Assembly (NCBI RefSeq): GCF_031585635.1
Contig: NZ_CP134195.1
Location: forward strand, 3,038,001-3,102,000
Length of the DNA stretch: 64,000 bases
Direction of reading: 5' to 3'
From: Paraburkholderia sp. FT54
GTDB taxonomy: Bacteria; Pseudomonadota; Gammaproteobacteria; Burkholderiales; Burkholderiaceae
In this document: piece after piece, positions 55,485 through 63,801 of the stretch
How positions within the stretch are numbered: the stretch's first letter is position 1
Layout: the number at the start of each line of letters is the position of its first letter
Translations under genes and position numbers: made by a program
Notes under the pieces: model-generated
What the model was told of the DNA's origin: nothing
Seen by the model: only the letters and a program-made list of their open reading frames with translations
The model's database searches: none

Positions 55485-55645
55485 CAGCCAAGCGTCACGT
55501 CGACGCGATGCGACTCTGACACCGTCGACACCAGTTCGTCTATATGTCGCGCCCCGTTTAGATAGTCCCACGCTTGCCATAAAGACGCGAGACGCTGCGC
55601 CGTATCCCCGACACGCACGACTGATGCAACCGCTTTCATCGACAT
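55484..55645 (-). CDS. small hypothetical protein ending on a perfect hairpin
   Basis: A 53-residue frame from ATG 55645 reads KAVASVVRVGDTAQRLASLW and DELVSTVSESHRVDVTLG. Its stop is the first triplet of the 17-bp inverted repeat. A longer minus frame covering the same bases (ending 55422) has poorer composition. Helical and protein-like, but no family is recognised and the ribosome-binding site is weak. Confidence 0.35.
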   Translation of the reverse strand: MSMKAVASVVRVGDTAQRLASLWQAWDYLNGARHIDELVSTVSESHRVDVTLG

Positions 55646-55814
55646 TTCGAATGTCGAAATCGAGTTCGGTGCTCATGTCTGTCCTTGAATGTGAGTTATG
55701 CCACACCCGTATAGGACGGCTCGCTCGGGTATTGCGCCTGCGTTGCCCAACGAACAGTTGCCGATGGACGCAGCGCTAGACTCGGCCCACCCGGACATAA
55801 CGAATACAAAGACC

Positions 55815-56558
55815 ATGAGAGCATCTTTCGCGGCGATAACGGTTACGACGGCGGTTGTCTTGTTCACGGGGTGCGCGGGAACTCCGACGGCCGGCAACAA
55901 GACGGAGGCAGGTCATGCGGCATCCAGTCAGGTGTCGGCGAGCTCCGATCGCCTGGTCCTGACAATCCATACGGATCCGGAGGGGGCCGACATTTTCTCG
56001 GGCGGTCACTATAACGGAGTGTCGCCCTGGGCCGGACCATTGGATCCTCTTTCTGAGTATTCGAAGGCTATCGGTATCGTGAGCACTGAGATCACCGCGG
56101 TATGGCCTAACGGAGTCATATGGGACGGAAACGTGATTACGTCGATGCCTCCGGGGCACCCGCTCAAGACCGCGACCGTGTCGCTCAAAGAGCCAGCGAC
56201 GCAGGATGGTCCGTACCAGACGTCGCTGCGTGTTCGGATGATGGCGCCGCTCTTTGCGCTGGAGGACCAACGACTGCGTGCTAAAGCGAAACAGGCGTAT
56301 GAGCAGGAGATGGCGCAGATGCGGGCTCGCCAGCAGGCGGCACAGCGGCAGGCGCAGATCGAGGCTCAGCAGCAGGCCCAGCAGGAGCGGCAGGCGCAAC
56401 AGACGAACTCCGGCCCGTCAGGTGCAGATATCCTCCTTATGATGCTTGGAGGTTTCGTAACAGGTTTTGCGCAAGGTCTGAACAACCATCCGGCGCCTGT
56501 CATGGTGGATTGCACATCCAATGCGGAAGGAAAAACGATCCGCACAAGTTGCTATTAA
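55815..56558 (+). CDS. lipoprotein with Gln-rich helix
   Basis: A 247-residue lipoprotein: signal SFAAITVTTAVVLFTGC with the lipobox FTGC placing the acylated Cys at about residue 20. The mature part has a beta region (LVLTIHTDPEGADIFSGGHY, then YNGVSPWAGPL), a Gln/Arg/Ala-rich helix (RARQQAAQRQAQIEAQQQAQ) and a glycine-rich hydrophobic stretch (ADILLMMLGGFVTGFAQGLN). The PEGA-like opening resembles surface lipoproteins but not a named family. ATG 55815 gives the correct signal peptide. Envelope-located. Confidence 0.75.
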   Translation: MRASFAAITVTTAVVLFTGCAGTPTAGNKTEAGHAASSQVSASSDRLVLTIHTDPEGADIFSGGHYNGVSPWAGPLDPLSEYSKAIGIVSTEITAVWPNGVIWDGNVITSMPPGHPLKTATVSLKEPATQDGPYQTSLRVRMMAPLFALEDQRLRAKAKQAYEQEMAQMRARQQAAQRQAQIEAQQQAQQERQAQQTNSGPSGADILLMMLGGFVTGFAQGLNNHPAPVMVDCTSNAEGKTIRTSCY

Positions 56559-56745
56559 CGTCCCCCGTATGCTTGCGAGCATACGCGAAGCTGCACAATT
56601 GTCAGGCACTTGCCGGCCCTGTATAGCGGTCTGTCAGCTTTCTCCACAGCCGATGCTCAACACGGTCAGTTATCCGGTGTATGAACGATCTATTTAACGC
56701 TGCGCCTGGGAGCACGATTGAAGTGGATCATCCGCAACCGGCAAT
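56559..56745. other. short gap, no gene
   Basis: A possible dyad (GTATGCTTGCGAGCATAC, 56567-56584) follows the lipoprotein stop and could be part of a terminator; the T-run is missing. The rest is unassigned and leads into the broken porin. Confidence 0.4.
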
Positions 56746-57219
56746 TTGCGGGTTCGTCTACGCGACAACTCGGATAACCAGCAAACGGTCTTCAACGTCG
56801 ATTTCATGTACGAACTGCGCCGAGTGAAGCTTTATGCCGGCTGGCTGCATTCACAAGACAACACGGGCCTTGTTGATACCTTGCTTGCTGAACAGCCAAT
56901 TCCAGACATCAGCCGGTTGAAGAGCCCGAACCGGATCGATGACGGGCCGTTCACGGGATTTGCTTGGCGAATCACAGCACCGTTGCTGCTGTCCACCGCG
57001 TTCTACTACGATCACATGCGGAACGCAGCGACGGCTAGCGGTATGTTGGGCAGCGGAAGCCGATATACCGTAGTTGAACTGGCCGAGTGTGAACTGTCAA
57101 AGCGCACCGAGATTTATGGCACTGTAGATTTCAATAGGGTGACAGGTGCCGCAGACGTGGAATTGCCGGGGCGGAGTAATCAGACCGGGGTTGCGATAGG
57201 GATGCGAAGTTTCTTCTGA
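56746..57219 (+). pseudogene. OmpC-type porin, C-terminal fragment
   Basis: The frame reads VFNVDFMYELRRVKLYAGWL, SQDNTGLVDTLLAEQPIPDI, LLLSTAFYYDHMRNAATASG and ends GVAIGMRSFF, the strand pattern and terminal Phe of Burkholderia porins. The N-terminal two-thirds, including signal peptide, are missing, and the apparent ATG at 56746 is internal. It is not a copy of the fragment at 19924-20545; the sequences differ clearly. Confidence 0.75.
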
Positions 57220-57254
57220 CCTGATAGTGTCGGTTAAACCGACAGATGGAAATG

Positions 57255-57602
57255 TCAGGTTCCCTTCGCGGCTTTCGAGAAGGCTTCGGCGAGTTTGTCG
57301 AAATGTCGTAAGGCCGCAGGTGTCAGCCCGATCTGTTTGCGCCGCGCGTCCTCCGTGTCACTGAGCATGATCCAACCCTTATCGCGCATGGACGTTATAC
57401 GAGCGTGCAATGTGGCGGGCGAGCCAAGTTCGCTCCTGGCCATCATGTCCCTGACTGACAGTCGGTCTTTGGTTTGCGACGCGCGGGCGACGAATTCGAG
57501 AATCCGCTCTTCCAGCGGGTCAAGCGACGGCAGCGAGGGCAAGCCTCGGATTGCTTCTGTCAATTGCAGAAACCGGAGATAGAGGTCGGCGGGTCGCGTC
57601 AT
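57255..57602 (-). CDS. small winged-helix (MarR-like) regulator
   Basis: A 115-residue protein with LDPLEERILEFVARASQTKD, then LSVRDMMARSELGSPATLHA, RITSMRDKGWIMLSDTEDAR and KQIGLTPAALRHFDKLAEAF, the helix-turn-helix and wing of the MarR type, though shorter than most MarR dimers. It is divergent from the membrane-protein gene at 57698, sharing a 95-base promoter region, so it probably controls that gene or itself. Confidence 0.8.
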   Translation of the reverse strand: MTRPADLYLRFLQLTEAIRGLPSLPSLDPLEERILEFVARASQTKDRLSVRDMMARSELGSPATLHARITSMRDKGWIMLSDTEDARRKQIGLTPAALRHFDKLAEAFSKAAKGT

Positions 57603-57697
57603 TGTTTAAGCTCAACGTACGAGGTTAAAGGCACTCTGACATATTGGCGGGCTATCATTCGCGCCGCTCGGTACTGGATAGGTGCGATTTTAACTCG

Positions 57698-58264
57698 ATG
57701 TCTAGCTTACGTTTACATTTCTGGTCGGTGGTCGGCACTGCCGTCGTGTTCATCCTGTCGCTGTGGCTCAATCAGGAAATCTTTACTCACACCGAGTTCG
57801 TGCGCGGCGTGAACTGGATTTACCTCCCATCCGGCGTCAGACTTCTGAGCACGTTGCTGTTAGGCGGGGATGGTGCGGTCGGCCTGCTGATTGCGAGTTG
57901 GCTTGTTGACTTCTTCTACTTCTTTCCGCACGACCCCGTCCGCTCGTTTGCCGGTGGGATTATCGCGACGGTTGCGCCGTACGCCGTGTACAGGTTGGCG
58001 CTGGAGCGCTACAACTTACGTGCGTCTTTGACTAATCTCACAGCGAAGCGACTTCTCGTCCTGGCGCTCGCGTATTCGATTGCCAATCCTCTGTTGCATC
58101 ACATCTGGTTCTTCTTGCAGGGCGATACGCAGAACATAGTGACCCGGTTTTTCGCGATGTTCGTGGGCGATCTGGCCGGCGCGCTGATCATGCTGTATGC
58201 AATGAAGGCATTGCTGTCACTACTTCCCGTCAGGCGCAATCATATACAGGCGGACGCCAAATAG
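57698..58264 (+). CDS. MASE1-like membrane protein
   Basis: A 188-residue integral membrane protein with five or six hydrophobic segments: VVGTAVVFILSLWLNQEIFT, GGDGAVGLLIASWLVDFFYF and MFVGDLAGALIMLYAMKALL. The WIYLPSGVRLL and GDLAGALI segments resemble MASE1 sensory domains, here without an attached kinase or GGDEF domain. ATG 57698 is chosen so that the chain begins at the first helix. Divergent from the small regulator. Confidence 0.6.
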   Translation: MSSLRLHFWSVVGTAVVFILSLWLNQEIFTHTEFVRGVNWIYLPSGVRLLSTLLLGGDGAVGLLIASWLVDFFYFFPHDPVRSFAGGIIATVAPYAVYRLALERYNLRASLTNLTAKRLLVLALAYSIANPLLHHIWFFLQGDTQNIVTRFFAMFVGDLAGALIMLYAMKALLSLLPVRRNHIQADAK

Positions 58265-58303
58265 GCACCAACCCAAGGGCGCCTGGTGGTGCATACGGTT
58301 CGG

Positions 58304-58534
58304 CTAGGAGTCGGCAATGTGATCAAGCAATCGTTGCAGTCGTTTCTTTTGCGTTCGCATTAGCCCTGGCCTCGCAACTGCCTGAAGAACTCGACCGCGC
58401 CAGTAGGTTTGAGCGAATAACGAATCCGCACCTTCCGATCTCAGGACGCGCTCAAGATGAGTGATTGCGGCGTCGATGTTCTTGAGCGTGTACGGACTCG
58501 GGCTCGCTACATCTTTATTGTGCGGCTTCACCAC
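58304..58534 (-). CDS. small hypothetical protein, coupled to the preceding gene
   Basis: A 76-residue basic protein (NIDAAITHLERVLRSEGADS, YWRGRVLQAVARPGLMRTQK) starting at a GTG at 58534, 20 bases inside the end of the gene at 58515-59153. Mostly helical. The overlap suggests co-translation. The pair resembles small two-gene cassettes of genomic islands, but I cannot give a function. Confidence 0.5.
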   Translation of the reverse strand: MVKPHNKDVASPSPYTLKNIDAAITHLERVLRSEGADSLFAQTYWRGRVLQAVARPGLMRTQKKRLQRLLDHIADS

Positions 58535-59153
58535 TCGCTGCTCCAGTTGCTCCTGCTCTTTCGCGTTTCGGTGTTACTTGATTGCGGTCCGGCAACGCGC
58601 TGCTCTGCGACAGACGCTCATAAAGGGTGGACCAATCGACTGCGAGCAGCGGTATCGTCTTGTCGTTGCGCGACCAATATGCGAAGAATCGTACCCAGCC
58701 GTCGAGGAAGATGCTTTTCCCGGGGCTCAGCAAGCACGGTTGCCTCGCAATCAGAGGCGCGCTCGTTGGCGGAAATTTTGCGGCGATGGCGTCAAGCACG
58801 CTGGTCGAACGAAGGCCGTACGACCTGTCGATGTGATTTCCGGCTGAAAGGTAACCCTCTACCGCTTCCACCACACAAGCCGTGCTGAGTTCAACGTAAG
58901 CAGCGCGCACTTCGTCGAGAATTGCCGATGTAACAGCTCGTGCCTCTGTGTTCGTGGCTGCCCGCTTTAGTGCCGGAAGTTTGGCGTAGTGAGGCAGCGC
59001 TCGAAAGCTTGTCTCGCCATGTTGCAAAGCATCATGAAACGTCGGATAGCACGCTAGCCACGAGGGTGAAACGCAACCGCCCGGTCGCGATTCTTTGACT
59101 ATTGTATCGACCACGACGGCGCGATTCTGTTGCTGCAGTTCTCTCAGGTTCAT
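58515..59153 (-). CDS. hypothetical protein of island type
   Basis: A 212-residue protein from ATG 59153: LRELQQQNRAVVVDTIVKES, then GGCVSPSWLACYPTFHDALQ and an apparently globular middle (RRAATNTEARAVTSAILDEV, PGKSIFLDGWVRFFAYWSRN). The tail is Arg/Ala-rich. The upstream 59157-59176 region has an AT dyad (GTTATGAAAACTATAAC) that may be the promoter or an operator. No family recognised; possibly part of the tyrosine-recombinase island. Confidence 0.5.
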   Translation of the reverse strand: MNLRELQQQNRAVVVDTIVKESRPGGCVSPSWLACYPTFHDALQHGETSFRALPHYAKLPALKRAATNTEARAVTSAILDEVRAAYVELSTACVVEAVEGYLSAGNHIDRSYGLRSTSVLDAIAAKFPPTSAPLIARQPCLLSPGKSIFLDGWVRFFAYWSRNDKTIPLLAVDWSTLYERLSQSSALPDRNQVTPKRERAGATGAASGEAAQ

Positions 59154-59279
59154 TGTTATGAAAACTATAACGATAAGGCTACGGGTTGGCAAGTGCTGTC
59201 GCGCAAGCTGACGGCTACCAATAGGTTGGCGGTCACGTCAGGACGAACTTTAGGGTGCCGCTTAAGTTTTTTTGGCCAA

Positions 59280-59731
59280 GCCACTTGGTCGCGCAGCCGT
59301 GTGCGTGTGGGCGAGGTAGCTGCGCTGCGCATTGGTGACGTGGTAAATGCCGATGGCTCGCTTGAATCGGAAATCCGCCTGCAGGCAAAACAGACGAAGG
59401 GACGTCACGCGCGTACTGTTTTCATCGGCCATCGGCTTCGCAAGGAACTGGCATCGTATGTCGCGACGATTAAATGTCCGGTCAACGGACAAACCGCTGT
59501 TCAATACGCAGAAGTGGGCCGGGTTCACAGCCAACACCTTGTGCCAGCATTTCTAATGGATGTATAAAGAGGTCGGCGTCGACGGCGCGAGCAGCCATTC
59601 AGGACGCCGTACGTTCATCACCAATCTGGCGAACAAAGGCGTAGGCGTTCGCATACTCATGTCGCTCGCCGGACATCGCAATATTTCGACCACGCAGGTT
59701 TACATCGACGTCAACGACGAGATGCAACGTG
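59280..59731 (+). pseudogene. tyrosine recombinase, truncated and frameshifted
   Basis: In one frame the DNA reads VRVGEVAALRIGDVVNADGS and LQAKQTKGRHARTVFIGHRL (first catalytic Arg region and the Lys-bearing beta hairpin), in a second DKPLFNTQKWAGFTANTLCQ, and in a third SSHSGRRTFITNLANKGVGV and LAGHRNISTTQVYIDVNDEM, with the HxxR...H...Y catalytic set. The N-terminal core-binding domain is lacking, two shifts are needed, and the C-terminus is cut at about 59731 by an unrelated reversed integrase start. Confidence 0.85.
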
Positions 59732-59806
59732 CGGCAGGCGGCGCATGCGCATGTCGTCCATCATGCGCTGGCGTAGCGGACTGATGCCTGGGTTGGGGGT
59801 GGTCAT
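59732..59806 (-). pseudogene. N-terminal scrap of an IS91-associated-type tyrosine recombinase
   Basis: From an ATG at 59806 with AGGAG upstream, 25 codons read TPNPGISPLRQRMMDDMRMR, matching the opening of tyrosine recombinases that accompany IS91-type elements (PLRQRMxxDM). The frame then hits the reversed end of the other integrase near 59731. Only a stump survives, and its real promoter side is intact. Confidence 0.65.
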
Positions 59807-59853
59807 GGCTCGGCTCCTGTCGGGTAACGAGGCGGATCGCCTCATTCCTCAAG

Positions 59854-59878
59854 ATAGGAAACCGGGCCGGTTTCCTAT
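59854..59878. repeat. perfect 25-bp palindrome
   Basis: ATAGGAAACCGG and its exact complement flank one central base (arms 59854-59865 and 59867-59878). A second perfect dyad GAGGCG-GAT-CGCCTC lies at 59829-59843. They sit between the integrase stump and the zinc-ribbon gene that ends at 59923, and could be a regulatory or recombination site or a hairpin stop. No T-run follows. Confidence 0.65.
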
Positions 59879-59922
59879 GAAGAACCACCAAATTCAAACG
59901 AAGTGCATACCGCGCGAGCGGT

Positions 59923-60201
59923 TCAGGCCAGTGGCCGATCCCAGCCTTTCGAAAACGCCAAAGTTATTAGCGCGACATTGGACGAGAAATCTGAGCGCCG
60001 CTCGGATCGGCTAGGATCTTCACGCCGACTCTCATGGACCTTCGGTTGCTGGGCACCCGGTTTCCATTTGCTACCGCAGGCCAGACAAGTGACTACGACA
60101 TTGCTGCTACCGATAAGGCCGGTCCAATCGGACCAGCCTCGTTGGCTCGCATGAACCTGCGTCGAGCGGCACGATGGGCATTTTATTTTGTCGTTGTTCA
60201 T
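59923..60201 (-). CDS. small zinc-ribbon protein
   Basis: A 92-residue protein from ATG 60201: MNNDKIKCPSCRSTQVHASQ then VTCLACGSKWKPGAQQP, a clear CPxC...CLxC zinc ribbon of about 30 residues, followed by a basic tail. Such ribbons bind DNA or act as accessory factors to recombinases and restriction loci. It is alone on its strand within the recombinase graveyard. Confidence 0.65.
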   Translation of the reverse strand: MNNDKIKCPSCRSTQVHASQRGWSDWTGLIGSSNVVVTCLACGSKWKPGAQQPKVHESRREDPSRSERRSDFSSNVALITLAFSKGWDRPLA

Positions 60202-60496
60202 CGGTATTGGCGTTAGACGTCGACCGCAATGCGGAGCGTAGCGAATTAGCTAGTGAGTTTCACGTGAACGCGACCTACTGTGCACAATTTGCAACGGCGC
60301 CGTCTGCGCCCGAACGGAAGCTGAAGCTCCGGGGATCCCGTCGACATTGGCTTTGCGGCTGCACTCAACACACTATTTTGTTTTTATAAACGACATTCAA
60401 AAAGAGATCATTGCCCGAAAGCAATCGCATTAATACAATTCGTCGCTACAACATCGTTAGGCCAAGCAGCAGACTTTGAAGGAGAAATTCAGCATC

Positions 60497-60910
60497 GTGA
60501 ACGTCTCGGATACTTCAGCAACTATTGAGCAGGACTCCGAATACAGTATTGATTGGCGCAAGTACGGACGGCCGCCCATGCAAGGCGCATCCGCACCGAC
60601 CGACGACGCTTACAACGTGGCGTGCCTCGTTTCTAAGATGGAGCGCATCATTAATGCGCTCGAGAAGCCGCGGCTCGCACCCGAAGATACGCTATGGACC
60701 TCCGAGCAGAACGCGAACTGGCTTGGCATGTCAAAGCAGACCGTTGAGGTACGTGTTGTCACACGCCCAGGATTCCCCGCCTCGTTCCGACCGGTCGACT
60801 CGAAGCAGGCGCAGCGCCGCTGGTTCGCAAGCGATGTAATCGAATGGGCTCGCAGCACAGCCGGTACACTGCCAACAGCAAAGGTAGGCCGCCGCCGCAA
60901 GCCATCTTAG
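60497..60910 (+). CDS. AlpA/excisionase-like DNA-binding protein
   Basis: A 137-residue protein starting at a GTG (60497) after AAGGAG at 60477-60486. An N-terminal acidic region precedes a MerR-like winged helix: LWTSEQNANWLGMSKQTVEV, then RVVTRPGFPASFRPVDSKQA and RRWFASDVIEWARSTAG, the layout of AlpA or Xis proteins that control excision and integrase genes. The C-terminus is basic (KVGRRRKPS). It fits a role in the nearby mobile element. Confidence 0.7.
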   Translation: MNVSDTSATIEQDSEYSIDWRKYGRPPMQGASAPTDDAYNVACLVSKMERIINALEKPRLAPEDTLWTSEQNANWLGMSKQTVEVRVVTRPGFPASFRPVDSKQAQRRWFASDVIEWARSTAGTLPTAKVGRRRKPS

Positions 60911-60958
60911 TCAAGGCTGGCCGCCAGCGCGGCGGCCGTCCGATCGTAGTAGGTCATC

Positions 60959-61135
60959 AATGCGTCGCGTATTACTGGGTGTCGACGACTCGCCAAGGTG
61001 TGAACGGTCTGGGGCTCGACGCGCAGCGCGACGCAGTGGCGCGCTATCTCAACGGCGGTCAGTGGGAATTCGTCGAACAGTGCACCAAAACCGAGACTGG
61101 CAAAGGCGCAGACGCGCTGACGAATCGGCCCACTT
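60959..61135 (+). pseudogene. serine resolvase, N-terminal remnant
   Basis: The plus frame reads QCVAYYWVSTTRQGVNGLGL, then DAQRDAVARYLNGGQWEFVE and KTETGKGADALTNRP, the first 55 residues of a small serine recombinase with the nucleophile Ser in VSTxRQ. Homology stops where the domain should continue (usually EVESGKRxDRPxL), so the rest has been lost. Its start overlaps the tail region of the excisionase-like gene. Confidence 0.75.
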
Positions 61136-61300
61136 CAGACCGACCCAGAAGCTCCCCTGTCCCCTGAGACATTTATCGCAATACTGGTTCCACGCTTCAC
61201 TGAAGGTGACCGAGGCGCGGCGCCTACAAAAGCCTCGGCTCACCTCCGCGCCCGCTGCCCGGCTTCGACCGCGAGGGTCCGACGGCGTTCGCAGCCCGGC
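61136..61300. other. short junction DNA, no gene
   Basis: A GC-rich dyad (CGAGGCGCGGCGCC...AAGCCTCGG, about 61211-61236) appears just beyond the resolvase remnant and could stop transcription coming from the right. No gene is visible between the resolvase scrap and the hydrolase stop. Confidence 0.4.
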
Positions 61301-62329
61301 TCAGCGCTTGAGCAGACGTCCGAGCCGCATCATCGTGACGTTCACGCCAATGTGCCGCATCGACGGTTGTACGATCACGCAGTTGTCGTACGGCGTGACG
61401 ATCACGTCGTTGCCGTCGCGCGCGATCTCCGTGCCAGCCTTCTCGATCACCTCGAGGCCCGTAAACGGCTGCGAGAATCGGAAATCCATCGACCGCGCGA
61501 CGACAGGCTGCGTGATCTCGATGAACTTCTGCCGAACCGGCGCGGGTTGCGTGAGAAACACCGCGACGTCATCGCGCGCCACGACGCTCGCGTGCAGCAG
61601 GAACCGTGCGGCACTGTCCAGCGCGACGTCGAGCGCACTCGCTGCGAAGTGCTGGCCCGTCTCGATCAGCAACGCATTCTTCGCGCTCGCCGGATCGCCG
61701 AACCCGCCATAATCGCGCAACCGCGTGCCATTCGGATGCCCCTTGTCGATGATCACATGTTCGGGCGTGCCGATGTCGGCGGCCAGCGCAATCGCCTTGT
61801 CGAGCGGGCCCGTCATCATTAGCGGCGCCGATGCTTCGTGCATCGAATGTATGTCGAGGAGCAGATCGACCGTATCGAGCAGTGGCCGCATCGCGCGCGC
61901 ACGAGCGAGTTCGCGGCTGTCGCGCGCGCCGTCGAGCGTGACCGGCGACCACACCCGGTTCATGTCCTCGTCGAGATAGCGAGCCGCGTCGGCGTTCTCC
62001 GCACTGAAACGCTCATACGCGCCGACGTTGCCGAAGCCGAGCGACAGGCGCCCCGCGATCGGGCGCAGACCGGCGGCCAGGAGCGCGTCGACCGCGATCG
62101 CGCCGCTCACTTCATTGCCGTGGGTCAGCGCGAGGATCATCACGTGCGTGCCTGGCTTGCCGCTGTCGAACGTGTGCAGATAGTCGATGCCGGCATTACC
62201 GGCGCGCCAGCGCGAGATGTCGGGGAAGGTGACTTCGATCGGATAGGCCGGCAGCGCGGCGCGGATGGCTTCAAGCGTAGTCATGTCGGGATAGCTCAAC
62301 AGGGTGTTCGGAAAAGACGGCGCCAGCAT
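61301..62329 (-). CDS. succinylglutamate desuccinylase/aspartoacylase-family hydrolase
   Basis: A 342-residue M14-like zinc hydrolase. ILALTHGNEVSGAIAVDALL has the zinc-binding His and Glu (HGNE), LLDIHSMHEASAP the second His, and the following region matches the family. These enzymes split N-acyl amino acids or related amides. An inner ATG at 62284 would trim 15 residues. It follows the MFS gene by 22 bases on the same strand, suggesting the two serve one substrate. Confidence 0.85.
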   Translation of the reverse strand: MLAPSFPNTLLSYPDMTTLEAIRAALPAYPIEVTFPDISRWRAGNAGIDYLHTFDSGKPGTHVMILALTHGNEVSGAIAVDALLAAGLRPIAGRLSLGFGNVGAYERFSAENADAARYLDEDMNRVWSPVTLDGARDSRELARARAMRPLLDTVDLLLDIHSMHEASAPLMMTGPLDKAIALAADIGTPEHVIIDKGHPNGTRLRDYGGFGDPASAKNALLIETGQHFAASALDVALDSAARFLLHASVVARDDVAVFLTQPAPVRQKFIEITQPVVARSMDFRFSQPFTGLEVIEKAGTEIARDGNDVIVTPYDNCVIVQPSMRHIGVNVTMMRLGRLLKR

Positions 62330-62350
62330 GCGCCGCCGCCGGAATCGGGT

Positions 62351-63618
62351 TCAGGCCTCGGTTACGCGCGTGGCCGTCGCGGTCGTCGCGACAGCGCCCC
62401 GCATCCGGCGCCCGAGCCAGATCACTGACGTGATGCCGAGGACGGCCGTCGCCATCACGTAGAAACTCGGCGCGAGCTTGCTGTGGGCCGCGTCGATCAG
62501 CCAGGTCACGATCAACGGAGCGAAGCCGTCGAACAGCGTCACCGAGAAGTTGTAAGACAGCGCGAGGCTCGCCGCGATAAGCAGGCCGACGAACGCTTGC
62601 ACCGCGAGCAGCGTCTCCACTGTCGGATAGCGGTTCAACAGCACGAACAGCGGCCACGTCGTCCCGCAACGAGAATCAGCGCGCATAGCATCACACGAAT
62701 GCGACCGAAACGGTCTGACAGATGCCCGACGACCGGCGCCTCGACCATCAGCGTCACGCCGGTGACGACCGCACCGAGGAACGACGACGTCGCCGGGATA
62801 TTCAGCTGCTTGACCGCGTAGGTCGGCATATAGAGCTTGTGCACGTAGTTGAAGGCCGTGGCGGCCGCGACCACGCCTGCGCCGAGCAGCATGTTCGCGC
62901 GATCGCGGACGAATACATCGCGCAGCGGCGATTTCGCACGCCCTTTCTCGCCGAGGCGCCGGAAATCGGCCGGCTCGGCAACGTTGCGGCGGATGTACAG
63001 TCCGACCGAGCCGATCAGCAGCCCGACCGAGAATGCGACGCCTCAGCCCCACGAGTGCAGCTGGTCGGGTGTCAGCAACAGGCTCAGCAGCGCGGACACG
63101 CCAGCCGCGAGCACGGTCGCGAGACCCTGCGTCGACATCTGCCAGCTCGCGAAGAAGCCGCGATGCTTTGCATCGGACTGCTCGACCATGAACGCGGTCG
63201 CGGCGCCAAACTCGCCGCCCGTCGAGAAACCCTGCAGCATCCGCGCGACGATGATCACGAGTGGCGACGCGATGCCGATCTGCGCGTACGTCGGCGCGAA
63301 CGCGATCATCGCGGTGCCGAGCATCATCAGCCCAATCGACACGGTGAGCGACGCTTTGCGGCCCGCGCGATCCGCATAGTTGCCGAGCACGATCGAACCG
63401 AGCGGACGCGTGACGAACGAGATGCCGAACGTACCGACCGACAGCAGCAACGACGTCGCCGCATCTTGTGTTGGGAAAAACAGCTGGCCGATCACGATCG
63501 CGAAGTAGCCGTAGATCAGCAGGTCGTAGAATTCGAGCGCGTTGCCGATGCTCGCGGCGCATATCTCGCGCCACGGGTTGTGGGAGGCCGGCGTCCCGGC
63601 GCGCGTGTTGCGAGTCAT
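62351..63618 (-). pseudogene. MFS transporter (MHS/ProP-like), stop and frameshift
   Basis: The reading passes PWREICAASIGNALEFYDLL, LGNYADRAGRKASLTVSIGL and QGFSTGGEFGAATAFMVEQS, the metabolite:H+ symporter pattern of ProP and related permeases. At 63043-63045 a TGA replaces the codon after HSWG; the frame resumes through GRIRVMLCALILVAG, then a one-base shift near 62660 leads into LFVLLNRYPTVETLLAVQAF and a normal end at 62351. The two lesions point to a recent loss or to sequencing errors; upstream and downstream parts are otherwise intact. Confidence 0.85.
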
Positions 63619-63801
63619 GCCCTGGTTCCTCTGTTAGCGTTGTTGTAAATATTTTGAAGGACGGCAGATACCGAACGGACGCCCGTTCGACCCAGTCCAG
63701 CGCGGAGTGTAGGCAACGCAAAATGTCCGTTCGTGCCATTTCGGCACCGAAACGTGCCGATTGGCGTTCGGGTGGATCGAAGGCGGAGCGTCACTTACGC
63801 T
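63619..63801. other. intergenic region between the MFS gene and a LysR gene
   Basis: The start regions of the two genes do not face each other; both lie on the minus strand, so this is the leader of the MFS gene and the tail of the LysR gene. An AGAGGAA box precedes the MFS ATG. I see no gene here. Confidence 0.5.

Noticed and set aside
55213..55779. 188-residue plus-strand frame after the HEPN gene as a partner protein
   Set aside because: It runs over a perfect hairpin and into the lipoprotein leader; its composition is not protein-like.
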